Positions 7,565 to 13,844 of a DNA stretch of 13,844 nt are shown here, piece by piece. The translations under genes and the position numbers were made by a program. This stretch comes from Lysobacterales bacterium (lineage in GTDB: Bacteria; Pseudomonadota; Gammaproteobacteria; Xanthomonadales; Marinicellaceae). The notes below the pieces were generated by a model. It was not told where the DNA came from and did not search any database. It saw only the letters and a program-made list of their open reading frames with translations. The stretch is from the NCBI GenBank assembly GCA_015494035.1, contig WGBZ01000166.1:1-13844 (forward strand), given 5' to 3'. Position 1 is the first letter of the stretch; every line of letters starts with the position of its first letter.

Positions 7565-9268
7565 ATGGCTGAAGCACAGAACACTATCATCATGGAGGGG
7601 GCGCTGCGGCGGCTGGTCATGGATCAGGTTTTGACCAAAGAAATGGCCCAAGACGCCCAAATCAAGTCACGCACGCAGAAAATCCCCCTGTTTCGCTACC
7701 TGGTGGAAAACGACATTGTCCCGGCCGAAGAACTGGCCCATGCCGCCGCCCAGGAATATGGCATTCCCCTGCTGGATGTTACAGCCATGGACCTGTCGCA
7801 AATTCCTCTGCAACTGGTCGAACAGGAGCTGATTGAAAAGCACAACGTGCTGCCACTGTGGAAACGCGGACAAAAGCTTTTTCTGGCGGTGTCCGATCCG
7901 ACTGACTCGCAGGCACTGCGGGACATCGGCTTTCACACCAATTTGTCTGTCAGCCCCATCCTGGTGCAACAGGATGCGCTGGAGGGAGCCATTAACGATG
8001 CCTTCCAGGCCAGCAACGAAGTCATGTCTGGGCTGGAAGAAGAAGGCCTGGCTGACCTGGATTTCGAAGAAGAAACAGTGGAAGACGACAGCGGCTCGGA
8101 TGAAGCTGACGAAACCCCGGTGGTTCAACTCATCAACAAAACCCTTTTGGATGCTTTCCGTCGTGGCGCATCGGATATCCATTTTGAACCGTACGAAAAC
8201 CAGTACCGGATTCGATTCCGCATTGACGGCATGCTGAAAACGGTGGTCAAGCCGCCAAAAAGCTGGTCTCCGCGTATTTCTTCGCGCATCAAGGTGATGG
8301 CGCGGCTGGATATCGCCGAAAAACGGGTGCCCCAGGATGGGCGCGTCAAGCTGAACCTCTCCAAGACCCAGGCCATCGACTTCCGGGTCAGCACCTGCCC
8401 GACACTGTTTGGCGAAAAAATCGTGATGCGTATCCTCGACAGTGCCGCAGCCAAAATGGGCATTGATAAACTGGGCTACGAGGAAGAACAGAAACATTTG
8501 TTTCTGGAAGCCATTAAAAAGCCCTACGGCATGGTGCTGGTCACCGGCCCCACCGGCTCGGGTAAAACGGTTTCCCTGTATACCGCGCTCAATATCCTTA
8601 ACACCGATGGCATCAATATTTCCACTGTCGAAGATCCGGTTGAAATTCGTCTGGCCGGTGTCAATCAGGTACAACAAAACGCCAAACAGGGCATGACTTT
8701 TGCCGCGGCCCTGCGCTCATTTTTGCGTCAGGACCCCGATGTCATCATGGTGGGTGAGATTCGTGACCTGGAAACGGCTGAAATCGCCATCAAGGCGGCA
8801 CAAACCGGTCACATGGTGCTGTCCACCCTGCACACCAACAGCGCCCCGGAAACCATCAGCCGGCTCATGAACATGGGCGTGGCGCCGTTTAATATCACCT
8901 CCGCCGTGTCGCTGGTTATTGCTCAGCGTCTGGCCCGCCGCTTGCATGATTGCAAAAAACCGTCGGAAAAGTCACGCGATGCCTTCCTGGCCGCGGGCTT
9001 TCGTGAAGACGAGCTGGATGACCTGCAGGCCTATGACCCGGTGGGCTGCCGCAAATGCAACGAAGGCTACAAGGGCCGCGTGGGCGTGTATCAAGTCATG
9101 CCCATGACCGACAGCATCAAACGCATTATCCTGGAAGGCGGCAACGCGCTGGAGATCGCCGATCAGGCAAAAAAAGACGGCATTCTGGATTTGCGCGATG
9201 CCGCCTTGCTAAAAGTAAAAAATGGCTTAACCAGTCTGGAAGAAGCCCTCCGAATCACAGTCGAGTAA
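7565..9268 (+). CDS. pilB: Type IV pilus extension ATPase PilB
   Basis: Cytoplasmic hexameric ATPase that powers pilus assembly. It is 567 residues, normal for PilB. An N-terminal T2SSE_N/MshEN-type domain (about 1-150), which in related ATPases can bind cyclic-di-GMP, is followed by an acidic linker (EEEGLADLDFEEE) and the secretion-ATPase core. Walker A GPTGSGKT is at about 328-335, the Asp box VEDPVEI follows, Walker B with DPDVIMVGEIRD is at about 389, and the His box GHMVLSTLHTN comes after that. Near the C-terminus, HDC and GCRKC form the usual four-cysteine zinc site region. ATG start, weak ribosome-binding site. First gene of pilBCD; pilC follows after 4 bp. Confidence 0.96.
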   Translation: MAEAQNTIIMEGALRRLVMDQVLTKEMAQDAQIKSRTQKIPLFRYLVENDIVPAEELAHAAAQEYGIPLLDVTAMDLSQIPLQLVEQELIEKHNVLPLWKRGQKLFLAVSDPTDSQALRDIGFHTNLSVSPILVQQDALEGAINDAFQASNEVMSGLEEEGLADLDFEEETVEDDSGSDEADETPVVQLINKTLLDAFRRGASDIHFEPYENQYRIRFRIDGMLKTVVKPPKSWSPRISSRIKVMARLDIAEKRVPQDGRVKLNLSKTQAIDFRVSTCPTLFGEKIVMRILDSAAAKMGIDKLGYEEEQKHLFLEAIKKPYGMVLVTGPTGSGKTVSLYTALNILNTDGINISTVEDPVEIRLAGVNQVQQNAKQGMTFAAALRSFLRQDPDVIMVGEIRDLETAEIAIKAAQTGHMVLSTLHTNSAPETISRLMNMGVAPFNITSAVSLVIAQRLARRLHDCKKPSEKSRDAFLAAGFREDELDDLQAYDPVGCRKCNEGYKGRVGVYQVMPMTDSIKRIILEGGNALEIADQAKKDGILDLRDAALLKVKNGLTSLEEALRITVE

Positions 9269-9272
9269 ACCC

Positions 9273-10502
9273 ATGGCAACCAAAGCACAGAAACTGAACG
9301 AACCGGTCGTCTTTGTCTGGACAGGCAAGGACAAGACCGGCAAGAAAATCAAGGGCGAGCAAAAAGCCATGAACCCGGCCATTGTGCGGGCGGAACTGCG
9401 TCGCCAGGGCATTCAGGTCAATCGAGTGGCGAAAAAGCCCAAGCCCTTGTTTGGCGGTGCTGGCAAGGCCATCAAGCCCAAGGATATCGCTCTGTTCTCC
9501 CGCCAACTGGCCACCATGCTTGAATCCGGTGTGCCTATGGTGCAGGCCTTTGAAATCATCGCCAGCGGCCAGAGCAACCCCCGCATGGCGAAGCTCATCA
9601 ATGACATCAAAAACGACATCCAGTCGGGCACCAGTCTGGGCGAAGCACTGGAAAAACACCCCATGTATTTTGACGAGCTTTACGTTAATCTGGTTAAAGC
9701 CGGTGAAAAGGCCGGGGTGCTGGATGAGCTGCTGGATACCATCGCCACCTACAAGGAACGCACCGAAGAAATCAAGGGCAAGATCAAAAAGGCCATGTAC
9801 TACCCCATTGCGGTACTGGTCGTCGCCGTTTTGGTGACAGCATTATTGCTGATCAAGGTGGTGCCGCAGTTTGAAGCCATCTTCAAGGATTTTGGCGCCG
9901 ATTTGCCCGCGCTAACCAAAATGGTGGTGGCGGCCTCGGTCGCATTGCAAAAAAACTTTTTCTTATATTTCCTTTCCTTTATCGGCATTATTTTTGGACT
10001 GGTCTTGCTCAAGAAACGCTCCAGGGCCTTTGCGCATTTTCTGGATCGCATGATCCTGCGCATGCCCATCATCGGCGACATTGTCAACAAAGCCGCCATT
10101 GCACGCTATGCACGCACCCTGGCCACCACCTTCAAGGCCGGCGTGCCGTTGGTAGAGGGTTTGGATACCGTGGCTGGAGCCGTGGGTAACATTGAATATT
10201 ACAATGCGGTCAAAAGCATCAAACACGACGTTTCCAATGGCTTGAAACTAGAACAGGCCATGAAAATGACTGGCCGTTTTCCGCATATGGTGGTGCAAAT
10301 GACCGCCATTGGCGAAGAATCCGGTAATCTGGACACCATGCTCGACAAGGTGGCCGAGTATTATGAACAGGAAGTGTCCAATGCCGTGGATGCCATGAGC
10401 AGCCTCATCGAACCGCTGGTCATGGTACTGATTGGGGGTCTGGTTGGTGTCATGGTTGTGGCCATGTACCTGCCGATTTTCAAACTCGCGGCCGTAATGT
10501 AA
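9273..10502 (+). CDS. pilC: Type IV pilus inner-membrane platform protein PilC
   Basis: Polytopic inner-membrane protein on which PilB acts to add pilin subunits. It is 409 residues with the PilC/GspF layout: an N-terminal cytoplasmic region, a first T2SSF domain beginning around FSRQLATMLESGVPM (about residue 75), a hydrophobic segment (YYPIAVLVVAVLVTALLLI, about 173-191), a second hydrophobic pair near 229-247, a second T2SSF domain beginning YARTLATTFKAGVPLVEGL, and a C-terminal membrane segment with LVMVLIGGLVGVMVVAMYLP. It starts 4 bp after pilB and ends 2 bp before pilD, so the three genes form one translation-coupled operon. Confidence 0.96.
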   Translation: MATKAQKLNEPVVFVWTGKDKTGKKIKGEQKAMNPAIVRAELRRQGIQVNRVAKKPKPLFGGAGKAIKPKDIALFSRQLATMLESGVPMVQAFEIIASGQSNPRMAKLINDIKNDIQSGTSLGEALEKHPMYFDELYVNLVKAGEKAGVLDELLDTIATYKERTEEIKGKIKKAMYYPIAVLVVAVLVTALLLIKVVPQFEAIFKDFGADLPALTKMVVAASVALQKNFFLYFLSFIGIIFGLVLLKKRSRAFAHFLDRMILRMPIIGDIVNKAAIARYARTLATTFKAGVPLVEGLDTVAGAVGNIEYYNAVKSIKHDVSNGLKLEQAMKMTGRFPHMVVQMTAIGEESGNLDTMLDKVAEYYEQEVSNAVDAMSSLIEPLVMVLIGGLVGVMVVAMYLPIFKLAAVM

Positions 10503-10504
10503 CC

Positions 10505-11371
10505 ATGAATCTGCTGGAAACCCTGCAGGCCAACCCCACGGCGTTGGCCATTGTCACCTTTGTCTTTTCATTGCTGGTTGGCAGTTTTCTCAATGTACTG
10601 ATACTTCGCTTTCCCAAGCGGCTGCAGTACCAATGGACACGGGATTGCAAGGAGCACCTGGGCGAAAAATTTGAAGGCACCCCCCCGCCGGGCATTGTTT
10701 TTGAACGCTCGCACTGCCCCAAATGTGGCTATCAGCTGAAAGCCTGGCAGAACATTCCCCTGTTGGGTTATGTGCTGTTACGCGGTCGCTGCGCCAACTG
10801 CAAGGGAAAAATTGCCGCCCGCTACTGGCTGGTGGAATTGCTCACCGCCATCCTCTCCACGCTGGTGGTTCTCAAGTTTGGCTGGTCCATACAGGCCGCA
10901 GCGGCCCTGGTGCTGACCTGGTGGCTGATTGCCATTGCCTTCATTGACCTCGACACCATGCTGATCCCCGACCAGCTCAGCTTGCCGCTGGTCTGGCTGG
11001 GCCTGATCGTTAACCTCAAAGGCGTGTTTGTCAGTCCCGAACAGGCCATACTCGGAGCAGTGCTCGGCTACCTGATTCTGTGGTCCATCTTTCACCTGTT
11101 CCGGCTGTTAACCGGCAAGGAAGGCATGGGCTATGGTGATTTCAAGCTCCTGGCTGCAGCCGGGGCATGGCTGGGACCCAAGGCCTTGTTACTGGTGCTG
11201 GTGATTTCCTCCATTGCCGGGGCGGTCATTGGCATCACCCAGATGCTGCTGATGCGGCACAAACGCAGCCAGCCCATTCCCTTCGGCCCCTATCTGGCCA
11301 TAGGCACCTGGATTGCCCTGATGTACGGCGACCAACTGCTTGACTGGTACCTGAATGCCGCCGGTCTGTAG
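10505..11371 (+). CDS. pilD: Prepilin peptidase/N-methyltransferase PilD
   Basis: Inner-membrane aspartyl protease that removes the leader of type IV prepilins (and type II pseudopilins) and methylates the new N-terminus. It is 288 residues, the usual size. The zinc-binding cytoplasmic domain has CPKC at 71-74 and CANC at 96-99. The catalytic aspartates lie in FIDLD (D148) and in GMGYGDFK (D212, the GxGD motif). Several hydrophobic helices follow the zinc domain. The start is 2 bp after pilC. The stop TAG (11369-11371) is shared with the left boundary of palindromic element 3; with the element removed, TAG would still end the gene and coaE would begin 4 bp later. Confidence 0.97.
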   Translation: MNLLETLQANPTALAIVTFVFSLLVGSFLNVLILRFPKRLQYQWTRDCKEHLGEKFEGTPPPGIVFERSHCPKCGYQLKAWQNIPLLGYVLLRGRCANCKGKIAARYWLVELLTAILSTLVVLKFGWSIQAAAALVLTWWLIAIAFIDLDTMLIPDQLSLPLVWLGLIVNLKGVFVSPEQAILGAVLGYLILWSIFHLFRLLTGKEGMGYGDFKLLAAAGAWLGPKALLLVLVISSIAGAVIGITQMLLMRHKRSQPIPFGPYLAIGTWIALMYGDQLLDWYLNAAGL

Positions 11372-11532
11372 GGAAGCGCTGATCGAATCATGAACTCGCT
11401 TCTCACATCTGAAATGTCCGATAACTGCATTGAAGTCCTGGCCAATAGCCAGCTATTTGCTGCGAACTTCGCCTTGTTGTCGAGCATTCCAGGCACAACA
11501 TGCTTCGTCCAGATTCAATCAGAGCTTCCCTA
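11369..11532. repeat. Palindromic MITE-like element, copy 3 (subtype A)
   Basis: A 160-bp core (11371-11530) flanked by TA, filling the whole space between pilD and coaE. The left end is GGGAAGCGCTGATCGAATC and the complement of the right end GGGAAGCTCTGATTGAATC. Relative to copy 1 the same end bases have changed on both arms (GAGCC to GAAGC), so pairing is kept. The midpoint is the CA of AATAGC-CA-GCTATT (11444-11457). The body matches copy 1 closely. The left TA starts the pilD stop codon and the right TA is 5 bp from the coaE ATG. An open frame crosses the element into coaE but is judged accidental. Confidence 0.9.
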
Positions 11533-11537
11533 GCCGC

Positions 11538-12161
11538 ATGCCCCTTAACACTGAACCCAAGCCGCTGGTGGTTGCCTTGACCGGTGGCGTGGCGGCGGGA
11601 AAAACACTGGTTTCCGACGCTTTCGCCAGTCTGGGTGTGCCGGTGATAGACGCTGATGTGGAGGCACGGCGTGTTGTGGCACCCGGCAGCCCCGGCTTGC
11701 AGGCGCTGGTGGATGCCTTTGGCCCGGCAATACTGACCGCCAACGGACAATTGGACCGGGCAGCCATGCGTCAACGGATTTTTTCCCAACCCCAAGACCG
11801 CGAAACCCTCAACGCCATCCTCCACCCCATGATTGGTGAACACATGCAAGCCAGGGCTTCTGCTGCCAACAGCGACTACGTGCTGGCCGTGATTCCCTTG
11901 CTGTGCGAAACCCCACGGCGAGACTGGATTGATCGCACACTGATCGTGCAGGCAGACCCGGCCCTGCGTAAAAAACGCCTGATGAAACGCGACAGCATCA
12001 ATGCAGCACTGGCAGCACAGATGATCGCCGCACAGTGCAGCGATGAAGACCGCTTGCAGATGGCAGATGACCTCATCATCAATGAGGATGATCCTGATCA
12101 GGTCACACAGCGGATCAAACACTTGCACACCTTTTATCAGGCCCTGGCGTCCAGCCGGTAA
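11538..12161 (+). CDS. coaE: Dephospho-CoA kinase CoaE
   Basis: Cytoplasmic P-loop kinase for the last step of coenzyme A synthesis: ATP phosphorylates the 3' hydroxyl of dephospho-CoA. It is 207 residues, normal length. The P-loop GGVAAGKT is at 16-23, the substrate-side VIDADVEARRVV at 36-47, then LHPMIG and VIPLLCE, both typical of the family, and the lid region with KKRLMKRD. The ATG at 11538 puts the P-loop at the expected distance from the start; the upstream frame continues into palindromic element 3 but lacks family sequence. No ribosome-binding site is visible, as the leader is the end of the element. It often follows pilD in gammaproteobacteria, as here. Its TAA stop is the left boundary of palindromic element 4. 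Confidence 0.95.
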   Translation: MPLNTEPKPLVVALTGGVAAGKTLVSDAFASLGVPVIDADVEARRVVAPGSPGLQALVDAFGPAILTANGQLDRAAMRQRIFSQPQDRETLNAILHPMIGEHMQARASAANSDYVLAVIPLLCETPRRDWIDRTLIVQADPALRKKRLMKRDSINAALAAQMIAAQCSDEDRLQMADDLIINEDDPDQVTQRIKHLHTFYQALASSR

Positions 12162-12324
12162 GGAGCCTCTGGTTGAATCTGGCGCGAACAGATTGGAGTG
12201 TAAAATTGATCAGTTCAAGGCGCAAACCGCACGCAATAGCACGCTATTGTGAAGGTTTGCAACACAGAAATGGACGATTTTACGCCGCAAGATCCCGTGT
12301 CACGATTCAATCAGAGGCTCCTTA
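12159..12324. repeat. Palindromic MITE-like element, copy 4 (subtype B)
   Basis: A 162-bp core (12161-12322) flanked by TA. Both ends carry AGGAGCCTCTG (complement on the right), differing inside at one base (GGTTGAATC against GATTGAATC). The midpoint is the AC of AATAGC-AC-GCTATT (12235-12248). The body matches copy 2 closely, including the CAGTTCAAGGCGCAAACC block and the GAAATGGACGATTTTACGCC block. The left TA begins the coaE stop codon; removing the element and one TA gives CGG TAA CTG, so the stop is preserved. Confidence 0.9.
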
Positions 12325-12425
12325 ACTGCCTCTTCTGTCCCTGCTGAATTGACTGCTCCACGCTTCTGTTATGCCAGGATGAGGCCTGTCCTCAGGGCCT
12401 TTCAATAAGCCAGCCCGGCAAGCCC

Positions 12426-12461
12426 TTGACACGGTTATGGTGTTGTAGTAGAGTACAACAC
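12426..12461 (+). promoter_or_regulatory. Promoter with perfect inverted-repeat operator
   Basis: TTGACA (12426-12431), a 17-bp spacer, and TAGAGT (12449-12454) as -10. A perfect 8-bp inverted repeat, GTGTTGTA-GTAGAG-TACAACAC (12440-12461), covers the -10. A repressor bound there would block RNA polymerase. The GntR regulator encoded two genes on in the same operon is the obvious candidate, as YtrA-type regulators usually repress their own ABC-transporter operon. The first ATG (12486) has GAGGGG upstream. Confidence 0.75.
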
Positions 12462-12485
12462 ATAGACACAAACGAGGGGCATCCC

Positions 12486-12749
12486 ATGAAAAACAGCATC
12501 GCACCCATTGACCACCGCCCGGCCGCCGGCTTTATCCAGCAATCACTGATTGCCGGGGCTTTGCTGGCGGTGTCCCTGTTTCTGAGTCTGGTGGTCTCCG
12601 GTCTCATCACTCAGGTCACCGGCGGCCCAACCACACCGGAAAGCAAAAACCAGGCAGGCACAGACATTCGCATTGAGATCACTCAATCTCCGGCCGGCAT
12701 TAAGGCTATTTGGACCTTGCTGCTGCCAAAAACAACGAGCAAGGGCTAA
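12486..12749 (+). CDS. Small single-pass membrane protein in a GntR/ABC operon
   Basis: An 87-residue protein I do not recognise. It has a short polar N-terminus with a few basic residues, one strongly hydrophobic helix at about 18-42 (SLIAGALLAVSLFLSLVVSG) and a C-terminal part of about 45 residues with a Thr/Pro/Gly-rich start and IRIEIT. Orientation cannot be fixed from sequence alone. The ATG at 12486 follows GAGGGG; in-frame codons further upstream overlap the promoter and are rejected. It is the first gene after the operator and ends 2 bp before the GntR gene, so it probably belongs with the ABC transporter, perhaps as an accessory subunit. The function is unknown. Confidence 0.7.
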   Translation: MKNSIAPIDHRPAAGFIQQSLIAGALLAVSLFLSLVVSGLITQVTGGPTTPESKNQAGTDIRIEITQSPAGIKAIWTLLLPKTTSKG

Positions 12750-12751
12750 CC

Positions 12752-13141
12752 ATGTCATTCCAGTGGAATGACAAACAGCCCATTTACCTGCAACTGAAAG
12801 AGCTGGTAAAAAACCGCATCCTTACCGGTGATCTGCAGGCGGGAGACACCCTGCCCTCGGTGCGTCAGGTTGCGGCAGAATACCAGGTCAATCCTATTAC
12901 TGTCTCCAAGGCCTGGCAGGCTTTGGCCGAAGAAAAACTGGTGGAAAAAAAACGTGGCCTCGGCATGTTTGTCATGCCGCAGGCACGACGCCTGCTGGAA
13001 CAGCGGGAAAAAGCCCTGTTCGTGGAGAACGAATGGCCCCTGACACTGCAACGCATCCAGGACCTGGGGATTGACGTGGAACCATTGATCGAGTCCCTAA
13101 AAATACTTGGCACAAAAAAACCACCGAAGACCAGAAAGTAA
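12752..13141 (+). CDS. GntR-family transcriptional regulator, YtrA subfamily
   Basis: A 129-residue DNA-binding protein. The winged helix-turn-helix spans about residues 9-76, starting with QPIYLQLKELV and including LPSVRQVAAEYQVNPITVSK, then LVEKKRGLGMFV as the wing. The effector part is very short (about 50 residues), as in the YtrA subfamily, which typically controls ABC-transporter operons. The ATG at 12752 is preferred because it gives the standard YtrA-type N-terminus. It starts 2 bp after the small membrane protein and 67 bp before the ABC ATPase gene. The palindrome at 12440-12461 is its likely target. Its ligand is unknown. Confidence 0.92.
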   Translation: MSFQWNDKQPIYLQLKELVKNRILTGDLQAGDTLPSVRQVAAEYQVNPITVSKAWQALAEEKLVEKKRGLGMFVMPQARRLLEQREKALFVENEWPLTLQRIQDLGIDVEPLIESLKILGTKKPPKTRK

Positions 13142-13208
13142 ACCGGGAAATGAATCGCCAGTGCATCTCTGGCCTATTGAAAAAACAGACACGCAAAGGG
13201 GAAAACGC

Positions 13209-13844
13209 ATGAGCGCCATCATCCAGGCACGCAACCTTGGCAAGAAATACGGCAAGTTCGAGGCCCTGAAAAACATCACCCTGGACATCAAGCCAGGAAA
13301 AATCGTGGGCCTGATCGGCCCCAACGGGGCCGGCAAAACCACCTTGCTCAAAGCCCTGCTGGGACTGACCAGCTATGACGGCGAGTTGTCGGTGCTGGGA
13401 CTTGATCCATTCAAACAGCGTCACAAACTGATGCAGGACATCAGCTTTATTGCCGACGTGGCGGTGTTGCCCAAGTGGATTCGGGTAGAGCAGGTGCTGG
13501 AGTTTGTCCAGAACGTGCACCCGCACTTCTCCCGGACCGAAGCCGAACGCCACCTGAAAAGAACGAAAATAAAACATCAGCAGCGTGTTTCCGAATTGTC
13601 CAAGGGCATGGTGGTGCAGCTGCACCTGGCGCTGGTGATGGCCATTGATGCCAAACTGCTGGTGCTGGATGAACCGACGCTGGGACTGGATATCCTGTTC
13701 CGCAAGGAGTTTTACGACAACCTCCTGAACGATTACTTTGACCATCAGCGCACCATACTCATCACCACTCACCAGGTGGAAGAAGTTGAACATATTCTCA
13801 CCGATTTGCTGTTTATCAAAAACGGCGAAATCGTGCTGGACGCC
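13209..13844 (+). CDS. ABC transporter ATP-binding protein, partial (runs off the window)
   Basis: 212 codons are present; the 3' end lies outside the window. Motifs: Walker A GPNGAGKTT at about residue 37, an unusual ABC signature LSKGMVVQ where LSGGQ is standard, Walker B LLVLDEPTLGLD, and the H-loop TTHQVEEVE. The expected Q-loop region reads FIADVAVLPK, so no canonical Gln is seen. These features resemble the ATPases of YtrB/BcrA-type exporters found with YtrA-type regulators. The ATG is preceded by AAAGGGGAA. A permease gene should follow downstream. The substrate cannot be told; antimicrobial or envelope-stress export is the common theme for such operons but is not shown here. Confidence 0.9.
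   Translation, partial: MSAIIQARNLGKKYGKFEALKNITLDIKPGKIVGLIGPNGAGKTTLLKALLGLTSYDGELSVLGLDPFKQRHKLMQDISFIADVAVLPKWIRVEQVLEFVQNVHPHFSRTEAERHLKRTKIKHQQRVSELSKGMVVQLHLALVMAIDAKLLVLDEPTLGLDILFRKEFYDNLLNDYFDHQRTILITTHQVEEVEHILTDLLFIKNGEIVLDA

Noticed and set aside
11430..11537. N-terminal extension of coaE from a TTG inside palindromic element 3
   Set aside because: The extra 36 residues come from repeat sequence and are not part of the kinase fold; the ATG at 11538 gives the normal length.
2983..12324. The four palindromic elements as intrinsic terminators or as a CRISPR array
   Set aside because: They have no T-run after the stem and are 160-bp dispersed palindromes, not short repeats with unique spacers.
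12710..12751. 14-codon N-terminal extension of the GntR regulator
   Set aside because: It overlaps the end of the small membrane protein gene, and the ATG at 12752 gives the normal YtrA-type start.

Overview
The window is chromosomal DNA of a gammaproteobacterium. The evidence is the gene content (trkA-trkH, trxB, aat, pilBCD-coaE), the protein sequences and the moderately high GC. A marine, Alcanivorax-like lineage is my guess, at low confidence, because no marker in the window settles it.

Layout. (1) 1-1850: end of trkA, then trkH, the regulatory and channel subunits of a Trk potassium uptake system. (2) 1851-3876: trxB behind a good promoter, then aat. (3) 3877-7050: three minus-strand genes, read in the order 7038 to 4037. 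They encode a tetrapyrrole-methylase-fold enzyme that looks like a borosin peptide-backbone alpha-N-methyltransferase, a 102-residue protein that looks like its separate precursor peptide, and a signal-peptide/helical-repeat/transmembrane/GGDEF diguanylate cyclase. (4) 7051-7564: about 0.5 kb without a convincing gene. (5) 7565-12161: pilB, pilC, pilD (type IV pilus motor ATPase, platform protein, prepilin peptidase) and coaE. (6) 12325-13844: an autoregulated-looking operon with a perfect 8+8 bp operator over the promoter, a small membrane protein, a YtrA-type GntR repressor and the start of an ABC-transporter ATPase that runs off the window.

Two things stand out. The first is the split borosin (N-methylated RiPP) locus in section 3. 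It keeps the Y-x5-R-x3-Y and FYGHPGVF catalytic signatures, and the candidate precursor is followed 12 bp later by a cyclic-di-GMP synthase. The second is a family of four palindromic, MITE-like elements (at 2983, 3874, 11369 and 12159) in two subtypes. Each is 160 or 162 bp, symmetric about its exact midpoint, with an AATAGC-NN-GCTATT centre, and each is bounded by TA. Three begin inside the stop codon of the upstream gene, and one also ends in the stop codon of a convergent gene. Removing any element plus one TA restores every stop codon, which implies TA target-site duplication with stop codons as preferred sites. Before insertion, pilD and coaE would have been 4 bp apart, and aat and the cyclase gene would have overlapped at their stops.
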